Origin: Paracoccus liaowanqingii
Lineage (GTDB): Bacteria; Pseudomonadota; Alphaproteobacteria; Rhodobacterales; Rhodobacteraceae
Assembly: GCF_004683865.2 (NCBI RefSeq)
Contig: NZ_CP040761.1
Coordinates: 124,001 to 188,000 of the forward strand
Direction: 5' to 3'
Length of the DNA: 64,000 nucleotides
The position numbers and the translations under genes are program-made. Position 1 is the stretch's first letter; each line of letters opens with the position of its first letter. The notes under the pieces were generated by a model that worked only from the letters and a program-made list of their open reading frames with translations, searched no databases and was not told the DNA's origin. Positions 44,806 through 53,751 of this stretch are shown piece after piece.

Positions 44806-45201
44806 AGCTTAATCCTAGGCGCCGTAATGTAGGCATTCAAGGAGCTCTGGAGTGGCCCTCGACGGAAAAAACCCAGACAACACGTCGGGGCACACGCGTG
44901 GCTTTATGGCATCGACCTGTTGGAGACTGAACCGGGGAGGAATGTGTCCGCAACACTTGTCATCGCAATCAGTTGCTGCAACGCCCACTGTGTGCACAGG
45001 GCCAATGGCAGGTACGGCAGCATTGCCGCAACCTGTAACGCCCGGCCTAAAAGACTAGATGCCTTGATGGTTTCCCCCCGCTAGGCGGCGGCATGATCAT
45101 ACCATTGAAGAAATGGGGTGCATTGGGCGCAACGGGGTATTTAGAAAGCTCCTTGTTGATCCCCCGAACTCGCCAAGGGGAGACCAAAGGGACACAAAAC
45201 T
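44806..45201. other. Intergenic region, nothing recognised
   Basis: About 395 bases between the DUF202 gene and the terminator after the mscS remnant. No gene, RNA or repeat was recognised. Confidence 0.35.
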
Positions 45202-45219
45202 ACCCTTTGAAAAAAGGGT
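45202..45219 (-). terminator. Hairpin downstream of the mscS remnant
   Basis: ACCCTTT and AAAGGGT form a perfect 7-base stem with a 4-base loop. On the minus strand it is followed by AGTTTTG, so it may end transcription coming from the mscS reading frame, 53 bases upstream. Confidence 0.5.
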
Positions 45220-46016
45220 CGGGAGGGAGGGGATGTATCGATCGCGCTGACACTGGCCCCGTTTCAGTACATTCACTTTGTATGCTTCTCGCCAGGCTGC
45301 CATCGAGGTCCGGGAGCCTTGTCGGATCCGGCAGGCCAGCCCTCTCGTTGCGCGCGGCGATCTCCGTCGGTTTGCTCCGTCTGATCGTGCCATAAATGCA
45401 CCTCGGTGGGAAAAGGCATGTCTATGCCGGCGGCATTCAAAGCCTTGCAGGCCTCAACAATGACTCGCCCTCGAGTGTTAATGACGCTGGCTTGGTCGGG
45501 CCTGGTCCACCAGCGTAAGCGGATGGTATTTTGATAGGCGTCGATACCGACCGGGATGGCCTCTGGTGTAGGATCCGCCAAAACCCCCTCGCAGTTTTTC
45601 GCTACCTTGATGAGGAGTTGCATGGCCTTCTCCCAGTCATCGCTGCAGCCGATGCCGATATCATATTCGGAGCGACGCAAATCAAATGCCGTATTGACCG
45701 TGAAGGTGCCCGTATAGATCTGTGAATTGGGGATCACCACGCGGCGGCCGTCATAGGTCTTGATGTAGGTAGCCCGCGTTTCAATGTCTTCGACCGTGCC
45801 TTCGAACCCGCTCACGGCGATCTGATCTCCGACACGGAAGGGTTGGCGCAAGAGGATGAGAACGCCGGAAAGTAGGTTTTGCAGAATGTCCTTGAAGGCA
45901 AAGCCGATCGCAACGGAGCCAATCCCAAGACCGGAGAGTAGGTCCCCGGGTCGAAGCGAAGGCAGAACGATAGTCGCGGCCAGTAGAAAACCAAGGACCA
46001 TAATTGACCACCGGAA

Positions 46017-47416
46017 GAGCTATGGCCGATTTTGGGTGATGGGGTCTGAGAAGGCGGCGTATCGTGGTGGGTGTCAAAGCCTGCCAGAACCTCCCGAAGG
46101 AGCGATACGCCTTGGAAGATGATATCACGATCACCCCGCTTCACCAGCCCGGATCTGTCGTTGATCCACTCACCGAGATTGCACGCGACGGCGCCCGGCA
46201 GATGCTGGCAGCGGCACTCAGGGCTGAGGCCGCGAGTTTTGTCGCGCAGTTTGCTGAGGAGCGCCTGCCCGATGGCAGGCAGCGCGTTGTCCACCACGGC
46301 ACCGGCCCTGAGCGGAACATCCAGACCGGGATCGGCCCTATCCCGGTGCAGAGACAGAAGGTGCGCGACCGGGCAGCTGATGCGCCGCCGGAGGACAAGA
46401 TCCGGTTCAATTCGCGCATTCTTCCGAAGTGGGCGCGCCGTTCGCCTAGCCTTGATGCTCTGCTTCCGGTCCTCTACTTGCGCGGCGTCTCGACTGGAGA
46501 CTTCCAGGAGGCTCTGAGCGCGCTGGTCGGTCCGGATGCGCCCAACCTGTCGCCAGGAGCGATCTCGCGGCTCACGGGCGAGTGGCAAGCAGAACATGAC
46601 CGCTGGCAACGCCGAAACCTCTCGGCCCGGCGCTACGTCTATGTCTGGGCCGACGGCGTGTATCTGCAGGCCCGGATGGAGCCGCAGGCCGAGTGCATGC
46701 TGGTGATCATCGGGGCGACGCCGGAAGGGAAGAAGGAGCTGCTGGGGTTCCAGGTTGGGGTCCGCGAGAGCGCGCAGAGCTGGCATGAACTGCTGGTCGA
46801 CCTCAGGGCCCGCGGCCTCTCGGCGCCACCGGACCTCGCGGTCGGAGATGGTGCCCTTGGCTTCTGGAAGGCGCTGGATGAGATCTTCCCCGACACGCGC
46901 CACCAACGCTGTTGGACCCACAAGGTGTCCAACGTCCTGAACAAGCTTCCGAAGTCGATGCACCCGGCGGTGAAGACTGACCTGCGGGAGATCTGGCAAG
47001 CCGCGACCCGCGCGGCGGCAGAGACCGCCGTCAATACCTTCGTCGAGAAGTATGGCGTGAAATACGAGAAAGCCGTCGCCTGCCTGACCAAGGATCGAGA
47101 GGCACTGCTGGCCTTCTACGACTTCCCGGCCGCTCACTGGGACCACCTGCGCACGTCCAACCCGATCGAGAGCGTCTTCGCGACCGTCCGCCATCGCACC
47201 GTCCGAACCAAAGGCGCGTTGTCTCAGAAGACAGCGAAGCTGATGGTGTTCAAGCTGGTTCAGGCCGCAGCGAAGAAATGGCGACGACTGAAGGGCGCAA
47301 ACCAGTTGCCTCTCGTCGTCGAAGGCGTCAAGTTCACTGACGGTGTCGCCGAGCAGGACGCCAACGAAAGCCGCGCCGCTTGATCAGGCCGCGTCACCCA
47401 AAATCCCGCATAGCTC
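46017..47416 (+). mobile_element. Intact IS256-family insertion sequence in mscS
   Basis: About 1.4 kb. The left end GAGCTATGGCCGATTTTGGG and the reverse complement of the right end, GAGCTATGCGGGATTTTGGG, match in most positions over about 26 bases. The target duplication CACCGGAA is present at 46009-46016 and 47418-47425. One transposase gene fills the element. Ends, duplication and open frame are all intact, so this is the youngest and possibly still mobile element in the window. Confidence 0.9.
46064..47383 (+). CDS. IS256-family (mutator-type) transposase
   Basis: 439 residues in the longest form, a DDE transposase of the IS256/mutator group. Visible elements include VYVWADGVYLQARMEPQAEC, DLAVGDGALGFWKALDEIFP, RHQRCWTHKVSNVLNKLP and HLRTSNPIESVFATVRHRTV, which hold the catalytic Asp, Asp and Glu with the C/D-x2-H region. 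The start is uncertain: GTG 46064 or, better placed behind GAAGGAG, TTG 46112. It is divergent in sequence from the IS256 fragments at 29690, 40150 and 59420, so it belongs to another subgroup. Confidence 0.92.
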   Translation: MVGVKACQNLPKERYALEDDITITPLHQPGSVVDPLTEIARDGARQMLAAALRAEAASFVAQFAEERLPDGRQRVVHHGTGPERNIQTGIGPIPVQRQKVRDRAADAPPEDKIRFNSRILPKWARRSPSLDALLPVLYLRGVSTGDFQEALSALVGPDAPNLSPGAISRLTGEWQAEHDRWQRRNLSARRYVYVWADGVYLQARMEPQAECMLVIIGATPEGKKELLGFQVGVRESAQSWHELLVDLRARGLSAPPDLAVGDGALGFWKALDEIFPDTRHQRCWTHKVSNVLNKLPKSMHPAVKTDLREIWQAATRAAAETAVNTFVEKYGVKYEKAVACLTKDREALLAFYDFPAAHWDHLRTSNPIESVFATVRHRTVRTKGALSQKTAKLMVFKLVQAAAKKWRRLKGANQLPLVVEGVKFTDGVAEQDANESRAA

Positions 47417-47892
47417 ACACCGGAAAAGCGCAGCCCCGACATTCGCAAGCGCCGGTCGTCCGCGACGGGCCAGGGTTTGCGTAACTGCATAACTCAGCAA
47501 GCGAGCCAAGAGATAAAAAACAACAAGCAAGAGCGCCGCAGCAATAAGGTTTGGCACGAGGCGGATCAGGCCGTTGATCCAACCCTCCACCTTGTCGAGG
47601 ATCGTCCCGATATCTGCCCGAACGTCTATGATCTCTTCCATAACTTTCCTTTATAGAATTTTTTGTGCAGGCGGGGTGGTTCCTCTTCTGAGGTGCGACA
47701 AGCCATCATTTGCTGCTTTCGCAGATCGAGGAGCATCCCCTCGACATCGCATCTCACCCGGTCGCGCCAGCGTTTCGATCGGCAGCCGATGGAAGCACTG
47801 ATGACCGCAAGGTAAGAGCCCATTTTGCCCATTCACCAAACCCATATGCAAAGTGCGGAAAGTGCTACTTGCCGTCTATCGGTCAAAGCGGC

Positions 47893-48411
47893 CTAGGTCC
47901 CGGCGTCTGACTGCGAACTCTGTCTTTTCTGCGCTGCGTCGATGATCGAAAACGAGCCGTCCGACTCCAAAATCACCGCTTCGATGTTCGTAAACCCGCG
48001 TTGGCCGCTGGTGCGGATTACCGTTTCGAGTTCTGCCTCGGTGACCCGGGCCCGGTGCATCGCCTCTGATAGCATCGCACCGTTGCGGAGGAGGAGCGTC
48101 GGCTCCGAGCGCACCGCCCGCGAGAAAGACGGGGAACGGATCGAAATGAATGTCACCATATACTGGAGCACGATAAGCAGAACGAGCCCTGTCATGCCTT
48201 CGGCTAACGCGACGCTCTCGCTGAGAAGGATGGTCGCCAGCGTCGAACCAAGAGCGACGGTAATTACGAGATCGAAAGCGTTGAGCTTGGCCAGTGTCCG
48301 TTTGCCCGAGACCCGAAGCGAGAGTACGAGGAACACATAAGCAAGCGTACCGACGATGATCGTGCGGACGATCCCGCTCCAGCTTTGAAAAAACATCTCT
48401 GTCCAGTTCAT
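47893..48411 (-). CDS. DUF421 (YetF-like) membrane protein
   Basis: 172 residues. Three N-terminal membrane helices (IIVGTLAYVFLVLSLRVSGK, FDLVITVALGSTLATILL, GLVLLIVLQYMVTFI) precede a cytosolic domain with RSEPTLLLRNGAMLSEAMHR and RGFTNIEAVILESDGSFSII, the standard DUF421 layout. The family is common in stress and sporulation contexts. It stands alone upstream of the mscS remnant on the same strand. Confidence 0.88.
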   Translation of the reverse strand: MNWTEMFFQSWSGIVRTIIVGTLAYVFLVLSLRVSGKRTLAKLNAFDLVITVALGSTLATILLSESVALAEGMTGLVLLIVLQYMVTFISIRSPSFSRAVRSEPTLLLRNGAMLSEAMHRARVTEAELETVIRTSGQRGFTNIEAVILESDGSFSIIDAAQKRQSSQSDAGT

Positions 48412-48920
48412 GCGCGTCTCCTCAACTGGGAACTATGGCCCGTTTACACTCTGCTTCTTCAATCCCTTTTTCGAGAGATCCTATAGCGATGCAACGTGCA
48501 TCGGTAGGGATCGACGGCCTTTCTCGCAAAGCCGCTCCGGCACATAACGCCCGTAACGGGCAGAAAGGCAGGCCGCGGGTTGAGTACGCCGTGGGCAGAC
48601 GCGCTTTTTGAGGGGGCAATAGACGGCCAGGTTGCCGCGTTTCTGAGCCGTGTCAAAAAGCAATGCTGCAACGCAGCGATAACTCGTGACACATATCTTC
48701 ATGATCGGCAGTCTGATTGTATGGAGCTCGCCGCTTCATTCCTTCGCCGGACCCGCCCTCCTCCTCCCTGCGGGATCGGTCACAAAGACCTTGAAGGCCA
48801 TCGGGCTTGCCGCTCCTCTCCTCCCTGCGGTCAAGTCCGGTGGTTTACGGTTTTGTATGCTTAACCCTCGTGGGTCGGTGAACCGGAACGCCCATGAGCA
48901 GTGGCAGCCCTGAGGCAGCG
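48412..48920. other. Intergenic region, nothing recognised
   Basis: About 510 bases. Short frames exist on both strands but none has family similarity or a good ribosome binding site. It ends at an EcfG-like promoter. Confidence 0.35.
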
Positions 48921-48945
48921 GGAACAATCGCTCAACTCACCTGTT
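48921..48945 (+). promoter_or_regulatory. EcfG-like promoter (GGAAC-N16-TGTT)
   Basis: GGAAC at 48921-48925 and TGTT at 48942-48945 with a 16-base spacer, 21 bases before the start of the single-domain receiver gene. Confidence 0.5.
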
Positions 48946-48966
48946 TGCCAACTTTGAAGGTGATAC

Positions 48967-49332
48967 ATGAACAAACCTGACCTCGCCGGACGGCGCATCT
49001 TGGTAGTAGAGGACGAGTTCATCTTGAGCCTTCATATATGCCGGCTGATCGACGATTGCGGCGGAGTGGTGGTCGGACCAGCACCCACTTTGGATGGTGG
49101 CTATGCGCTTCTTCGGGAGAAGCCTCTGCCAGATGGCGGCATTCTCAACATCCGGCTTGGCAGTGACACATCCTATCCCTTGGCGGATGATCTCCTCGCT
49201 GCAGGTGTTCCTATCATCTTCGCAAGCAGCAAGGACAGGGCGACCATTCCGGAAAGGTATGGAGACGTGCCGCTTGTCGCAAAGCCGATCGACATGGTGA
49301 TTGTGGCGCAGACGCTGTTTTCTGCTCCCTAA
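48967..49332 (+). CDS. Single-domain receiver protein lacking the phosphoacceptor aspartate
   Basis: 121 residues with a response-regulator receiver fold. The acidic pair is present (RILVVEDEFILSLH), as are the switch serine (IIFASSKDR) and the lysine (VPLVAKPID). At the phosphorylation site the sequence reads GGILNIRLGSD where related receivers have a DVNLG-type motif, so Asn replaces the acceptor Asp. It should therefore not be phosphorylated in the usual way and may signal by protein-protein contact. AAGGTGATAC precedes the ATG. No histidine kinase is nearby. Confidence 0.82.
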   Translation: MNKPDLAGRRILVVEDEFILSLHICRLIDDCGGVVVGPAPTLDGGYALLREKPLPDGGILNIRLGSDTSYPLADDLLAAGVPIIFASSKDRATIPERYGDVPLVAKPIDMVIVAQTLFSAP

Positions 49333-49334
49333 GC

Positions 49335-49460
49335 CACATCCCTAAAAATATCCGATCCAGAGATGATGATTGCGGCGAGGATGATTGTGTCGAGGAAGAT
49401 GTCACCTCATCGCTCATGGCGGATCGCGATGCGGCGCCAGTCCTTCATACCACCGAAGGT
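49335..49460 (-). pseudogene. IS5-family transposase, C-terminal scrap
   Basis: The minus strand reads MKDWRRIAIRHER, a stop, then IFLDTIILAAIII, which is the C-terminal end of IS5-type transposases (DWRRIATRYDR, then FLAAICLAA). Only about 40 residues remain. Confidence 0.6.
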
Positions 49461-49542
49461 TAAAAGGTGAATCAATAGGATACGCGTGTCGAGATGGCTG
49501 TTTGCAGCCTTCTGAAAGCTGCTACATGGGCAGGAATATCAA

Positions 49543-49576
49543 AAAAAGGCCCGCATTTACGCGGGCCTTCGCTTTT
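49543..49576 (-). terminator. Rho-independent terminator of the YsnF-domain gene
   Basis: On the minus strand AAGGCCCGC and GCGGGCCTT pair around a GTAAAT loop and are followed by TTTTTTT (plus-strand 49541-49547), about 50 bases after the stop of the gene ending at 49623. Confidence 0.85.
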
Positions 49577-49622
49577 GTCTACGTCAGAAACAAAAGGCCC
49601 TGTGTGTCGGGCCGGAACGGCC

Positions 49623-50468
49623 TCACTCGCGGGTGCGGGTCAGATCGTCGCCAGAAAGGCCAGTGCGCTCGTCATCCACCTCAACCTCAGTATGACGGAC
49701 GGTGTCGGACACTGTCTCCTGATGGCTGTCGCTGGTCTTGCGGAGTGCGATCTCCTCAACGACGCGCGCCTCCTTGGACACAACAGCTTCCTCGCGATGC
49801 TCCTCTGCCTCCAGCGTCCGCTCGCGGTAGTCTGCGTTCACTTCTGCAGGGCGATCTACCGGCGTCCGGACCAGTTCAACCCGCTCGTCGCGTAATTCAA
49901 TTGTCTCACTGACCGGCGTTTCTACCGTATAAGCGCGGACGCGCACACGTCCATGGCTGGTGTCGCGCTTGCCAACACGCAATTTCTCCTCAATGACCGG
50001 GATCGAGTCACCCGAGGGGGCGGCAGATTGCTCGCTGGCAGCCGGGCGTTCCGCCGCATAGGAACTCGCTTCATAGCCGCCCCACCCCTCGTTACGCCAG
50101 CTTGCCTCACGTTCATCAAGGTCCACGGTCTGTTCGTCACCAAGAATATCGAGGGCAGTCTCATACTCGATGGCGTTCAGGTCGCTAATGCTTACCAGGT
50201 AGCTGCCCCGCGACAGGCCCTCGGCATAGGTGTAGCGATCTTCATCGGGCATGAAGAAGTCGCTCAGACTGTCCCAGAAGCCCTTCTCATGTCCACTATC
50301 TGTGCCGGCGGTGGCGTCAGTGCCGGACCCACCGGTGACACGGATGCGGGCGATAGGAAGGCCGGCCTGCACCAGCCGATCGACGGCGCTTTGCGCATCG
50401 GCGTGGCTGTCAAACAAAGCGGAGGCGGACGTGTGTCCAGTGGCGGCGGTAGCATTATCATAGGTCAT
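49623..50468 (-). CDS. YsnF/DUF2382-domain stress protein
   Basis: 281 residues. The N-terminal 110 form a 17M-like alpha/beta domain (ALFDSHADAQSAVDRLVQAG, then SRGSYLVSISDL). After a linker, residues 155-265 form the YsnF/AvaK (DUF2382) domain: IPVIEEKLRVGKRDTSHGRV, then VSETIELRDERVELVRTPVD and the late SKEARVVEEIALRK. YsnF proteins are general-stress-induced in many bacteria; their mechanism is unknown. An exact EcfG-like promoter lies 31 bases upstream and a strong terminator follows, so it is a one-gene unit. Confidence 0.88.
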   Translation of the reverse strand: MTYDNATAATGHTSASALFDSHADAQSAVDRLVQAGLPIARIRVTGGSGTDATAGTDSGHEKGFWDSLSDFFMPDEDRYTYAEGLSRGSYLVSISDLNAIEYETALDILGDEQTVDLDEREASWRNEGWGGYEASSYAAERPAASEQSAAPSGDSIPVIEEKLRVGKRDTSHGRVRVRAYTVETPVSETIELRDERVELVRTPVDRPAEVNADYRERTLEAEEHREEAVVSKEARVVEEIALRKTSDSHQETVSDTVRHTEVEVDDERTGLSGDDLTRTRE

Positions 50469-50482
50469 CGTAATGATCCTCG

Positions 50483-50803
50483 CTATTTAGGATCAGCAAA
50501 CGGTTTGGACGTTTGTATGTTCCCCGCAGCCGTCAGCCGCGTCAGCAGCTGTTTCGACGCCCTGAACGTCGGAACTTGCTTTTCCTCGACCTGCACAGGG
50601 TCGCCGTTTCGGGGATTACGTCCCATCCTCTGCTTCCGCATCTTGCTCGCAAAGCTTCCAAACCCCCGGAACTCGACCCTCTTGCCCTGCGCGAGACCCT
50701 CGGTGATCTGGTTCAGGATCGCCTCGACGGCGGTTTCCACCACCTGCGGCGACAGATGCGGATAGGTTCGCGCGAGTTTGCGAACCAACTCAGAACGGAT
50801 CAT
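50483..50803 (-). CDS. ihfB: Integration host factor beta subunit-like DNA-binding protein
   Basis: 106 residues. The start MIRSELVRKLARTYPHLSPQ, the RGFGSF core and GRNPRNGDPVQVEEKQVPTF beta arm are those of IHF-beta, which bends DNA as a heterodimer with IHF-alpha. The C-terminal extension of about 12 residues is variable in the family. AAGGAA precedes the ATG at 50803. In this accessory setting it is probably a second copy rather than the housekeeping gene. It lies 14 bases upstream of the YsnF-domain gene, whose promoter is inside its 3' end. Confidence 0.88.
   Translation of the reverse strand: MIRSELVRKLARTYPHLSPQVVETAVEAILNQITEGLAQGKRVEFRGFGSFASKMRKQRMGRNPRNGDPVQVEEKQVPTFRASKQLLTRLTAAGNIQTSKPFADPK
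50499..50523 (-). promoter_or_regulatory. EcfG-like promoter (GGAAC-N16-CGTT)
   Basis: On the minus strand GGAAC (50523-50519) and CGTT (50502-50499) are exactly 16 bases apart, a full match to the EcfG consensus, 31 bases before the YsnF-domain gene. It is embedded in the last 40 bases of the IHF-beta coding sequence. Confidence 0.65.
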
Positions 50804-51124
50804 AAAGCAATTCCTTTGTTTTCGATGATGATCTGGCATTTTCTGGAGGGGCGGGCCTGTGGCACGCCTCCCGAACGTATCCATGGCCAAGTCGGCCGCC
50901 AGACGGATGCCCACCCACGACAATTTCTGCTCCTGCACTGTGGGCCAGGAGTGGGGGTAATGCGGAAGAAAACGCAAAGGGTACCCACTGCGGATCTAGT
51001 CTTACAGCCCCAGCTCGAAGGAGGGCATCTGGGAGGTATCAGTCGTACATTGGAGCCGTTGATCTCTTGTTCTATTAGTAGACTTAAATTTGACAGCGGA
51101 TCACGTGTCATTCCTACGAAAGCC
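50804..51124. other. Intergenic region upstream of ihfB
   Basis: About 320 bases. The open frame running into ihfB from 50977 is not supported by family similarity. No other gene or clear motif was seen. Confidence 0.35.
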
Positions 51125-51706
51125 TTAGTTCAAATATTGGGCTGCGCGGCAGCGATATTCTTCATTCAACAGTCTGCTAAGTCCCTCTTCGCTATTCTCC
51201 GTAAATGTGCCACTTGTTGCTTGCGCTATGGCCCGTTGCAGTACGCCTTCTACAAGGCGGTCGGCGGACAGGTGATCCGGCATCATTTGTCGGGCCGTCT
51301 TGATCATCTCCCTAACAATATCTTCAATATTTAGCCCCCCCGGGGGACCGTTTTTGTGGCGTTGATGGTATTGATAATGCAAGTGGTGTAAAAGGGGAGC
51401 GGCCAGACTGGGCTTCTGGTAAACATTGAATTGGTTGAAACGTACGGGAACGTTTTGTTTTTCGCACCCTGTCAAGAAGATAAATGGGATTGAACGGTAC
51501 GACAGTTCATCCGAAACAGCGAATGAGGTGTCGTCCAGTAGCTTCACATCCAAGATCGCCGCCTGCACGATGTCAATATGGTAGATCGCCTTGCAGGCAT
51601 TGGAAAATGGTCCAACAACCTGATCGCCGCTAGCATCGATTTCACCAACAAGTTGATTTGTTTGAATAAAGTTATTTTCCAAGACGAGAATTCGCAAAGA
51701 GGCCAC
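51125..51706 (-). CDS. Receiver-domain protein with altered acidic pocket and helical C-terminus
   Basis: 193 residues. The receiver core has the phosphoacceptor in AAILDVKLLDD, the Thr switch in PFIFLTGCEK and the lysine in NVYQKPS. The acidic pair usually found after the first strand (ExxxVxDE) is LVLENN here, so metal binding is probably weakened. Residues 125-193 are an extra, mostly helical tail with no recognised output domain. GTG 51706 is preferred to GTG 51712 because AGAGGAAG lies seven bases before it. It is related to the receiver at 48967 in the strand after the acceptor site. Confidence 0.75.
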   Translation of the reverse strand: MASLRILVLENNFIQTNQLVGEIDASGDQVVGPFSNACKAIYHIDIVQAAILDVKLLDDTSFAVSDELSYRSIPFIFLTGCEKQNVPVRFNQFNVYQKPSLAAPLLHHLHYQYHQRHKNGPPGGLNIEDIVREMIKTARQMMPDHLSADRLVEGVLQRAIAQATSGTFTENSEEGLSRLLNEEYRCRAAQYLN

Positions 51707-52143
51707 GGGCACCTTCCTCTATTTTGAGTTTTCTTTTCTATAGAACGCTTCATCTTGGACAAACGACACGTGATAGAGAATAAAATTTTTATACAACCTT
51801 AAGCGGTTTTATAAAATATTAGCGATATAGGTTAGGCATTGCCTTTCCTGAATTGGCCTCGAATATCGAGCCTTTTAACGAACACTACTTGCGAATATTT
51901 GAAAAGATGACCAAAGAGCCTGCCCCCATTAATGCCGATTGCCAAGGAGCGGACAACTTCAAATGCCCGAGATCAACTCCAGCGGTGTAATTCGTCTCAA
52001 AGGATCCTTAAGGTTGTATGACATGAGGACGCCCAAAATAACTTCCTCGGATCAGTAGGAAATTCGGCTTCCTCAGGCTAAAGTCGGATTTGGCGCAACA
52101 TCTGTTGCACTGCCATTCTTTAGGCCATTTGGGAAAGGGTCCG
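51707..52143. other. Intergenic region between divergent receiver and BLUF genes
   Basis: About 435 bases between divergent genes. The part next to the receiver gene (51720-51830) is AT-rich and probably carries its promoter. I found no GGAAC-type site here. Confidence 0.4.
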
Positions 52144-52611
52144 ATGATCCAGTACTTGATATATCGCAGCCTTACTGATCTGACGCCGTCCGATGCTAGT
52201 TACTCGCACATCTTGATGCGATCGCGGCTGCGCAATGCAGAGTTGGACGTGACGGGGTACCTTCATTGGGAAGATCGCATCTTCCACCAGTGGATCGAAG
52301 GACCCGCGGAAATGCTGCTTATCGTCGAGCAGATCATCCTGGCCGACGGAATGCACCGTGACGTGACCATCCTTGATCGGGGCGAAGCTGCAGTGCGCGA
52401 ATTTGACGGTTGGTCAATGGCAGCCAGTGCGTCCGAAGTCAGTTCGTTGTTCAACTTCATGGCGTCGAGCAAAACTGTGAGCTCCGATCATCCCGCCCAT
52501 GCTCAAAGTGTCCTACGGTTTATGAAACAGCAACCCTATCAGGCTGACACGGTGACGTGTTATGATCAGCTCACGGACTGTGCATCATCGGCATTGAAAG
52601 AGTTGGATTAA
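52144..52611 (+). CDS. BLUF-domain blue-light photoreceptor
   Basis: 155 residues. The BLUF domain fills residues 1-95: the flavin-proximal tyrosine in IQYLIYRS, asparagine in SRLRNAELDVTGYL, glutamine in FHQWIEGP and the Trp/Met pair in FDGWSMA are all present, so FAD binding and light sensing should be intact. The ATG at 52144 is chosen from the domain boundary. The C-terminal 55 residues are a short helical tail; there is no EAL or other output domain, so it probably acts through a partner. Confidence 0.9.
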   Translation: MIQYLIYRSLTDLTPSDASYSHILMRSRLRNAELDVTGYLHWEDRIFHQWIEGPAEMLLIVEQIILADGMHRDVTILDRGEAAVREFDGWSMAASASEVSSLFNFMASSKTVSSDHPAHAQSVLRFMKQQPYQADTVTCYDQLTDCASSALKELD

Positions 52612-52917
52612 ATAGCGAGCTGGAAGCCGGCTGCGCTACTCTAAACCTCGATGCCTTCTATCGTTCACAGCTCCTTTCCCTGTAAAGAAACTATAGGCGA
52701 ATACCCCAATCTCAGACGTTCCCATTCTCATGAGCCAAAGCGCTTCAGCAAGCCGCACGGGACTAAACTCCCATGCGGCTGCTGCAGAGCACAAGACGAT
52801 GTGTTATGCACAATGTCACTGGTGTCGCATTACAACTGTTCGTTCTGAGCGCCGCTTTTAAGCTTGTCCTTGCCAAGGTATGGCACCTGCGCCAGTTGGG
52901 CCATCTTGTGTGAAGGC

Positions 52918-53697
52918 TTATCGCCGCGGGTCCAGCACCGGGGCCGTTGTTTCGTCCATGAACAGCTTGCCCGACCGTTTGAGATGCTCGGCCAGCCGGT
53001 CCACCACCGGCGTAAGATGGAACGCGGCCTTGCCCACCCAATCGGCCAGAACGGCGCGGTGCAGATCAAGGCCCGCCCGCGCCAGGATCTGGCTCTGTCT
53101 ATACAACGGCAGATGGTCCGCATACTTGCTGACCAGCACATGGGCGAGCGTCGCCTCGGTTGGCAGCCCGCCCGTGATCAGGCGGGAAGGTGCTGGTGCC
53201 TGAGTGACGCCGTCGGTGCAGGACCGGCAGGCATATTTCGGGCGGACGGTGACGATGACGCGCAGCTGGGCAGGCACGATGTCCAGCCGCTCGCTGCGGT
53301 CTTCACCGATCTTGTGCATGATGCCGCAGCCGCAGGGGCAGATCAGGCTGGCGGGCTCGATGACCTCTTCGATACGCGGCAGTGCAGCCGGTAGGTTGCC
53401 GATATTGCGCTTCGGCGCGGGCCTGGTCGCCCCCTTGTCCGTCCTGGTGGCCTGCGTTTCCTTCTCCGCCTCGACCTCGGCCAACGCAATGGACAGGTCC
53501 TCGAAAGCCAGCTGCCGCTCATCCTCGGTCAGCTTTTCCGACCGCTTGCCATGCAGGGCATGGTTCAGCTCGGCGATCAGATGCTCCTGGCGTCTGGTGA
53601 TGTCCTTGAGAGCCGCCACCTCTTCCAGCAACGCCTGAACCGCCGCGCGCTGCGCGTTGGGAATGGCGGAAAGATCGAGAACAGAGGCTGCGAACAT
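52918..53697 (-). pseudogene. IS66 transposase (TnpC), C-terminally truncated
   Basis: 259 residues covering the leucine-zipper start (ALLEEVAALKDITRRQEHLI), the zinc-binding region (ICPCGCGIMHKIGEDRSERL, then YACRSCTDGV) and the start of the DDE domain (GLPTEATLAHVLVSKYADHL, then LFMDETTAPVLDP). The frame then ends at DPRR; normal proteins continue as DPGRGRTKTGYLW for a further 250 residues. The catalytic domain is lost by deletion at about 52915. Confidence 0.85.
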
Positions 53698-53751
53698 GCT
53701 CTGATTTTATCAAGGATCTCCGGCAAAAACATGGAAAATCAGGCAACTGAT

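Larger units (their letters stand above)
45273..47641 (-). pseudogene. mscS-family mechanosensitive channel interrupted by an IS256-family element
   Basis: The N-terminal part (47641-47418) gives VEGWINGLIRLVPNLIAAAL and further membrane segments, ending ALANVGAALFR. The C-terminal part (46016-45273) resumes FRWSIMVLGFLLAATIVLPS and continues through the MscS pore helix (LGIGSVAIGFAFKDILQNLL) and beta domain (GTVEDIETRATYIKTYDGRR). Removing the IS and one copy of the 8-base duplication CACCGGAA restores one frame of about 320 residues. This was a small-conductance osmotic channel; the insertion separates the first helices from the pore and should abolish it. Confidence 0.9.

Noticed and set aside
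45812-47194. 460-codon minus-strand frame
   Set aside because: Antisense to the IS256 transposase and crossing the insertion boundary into mscS; not a gene.
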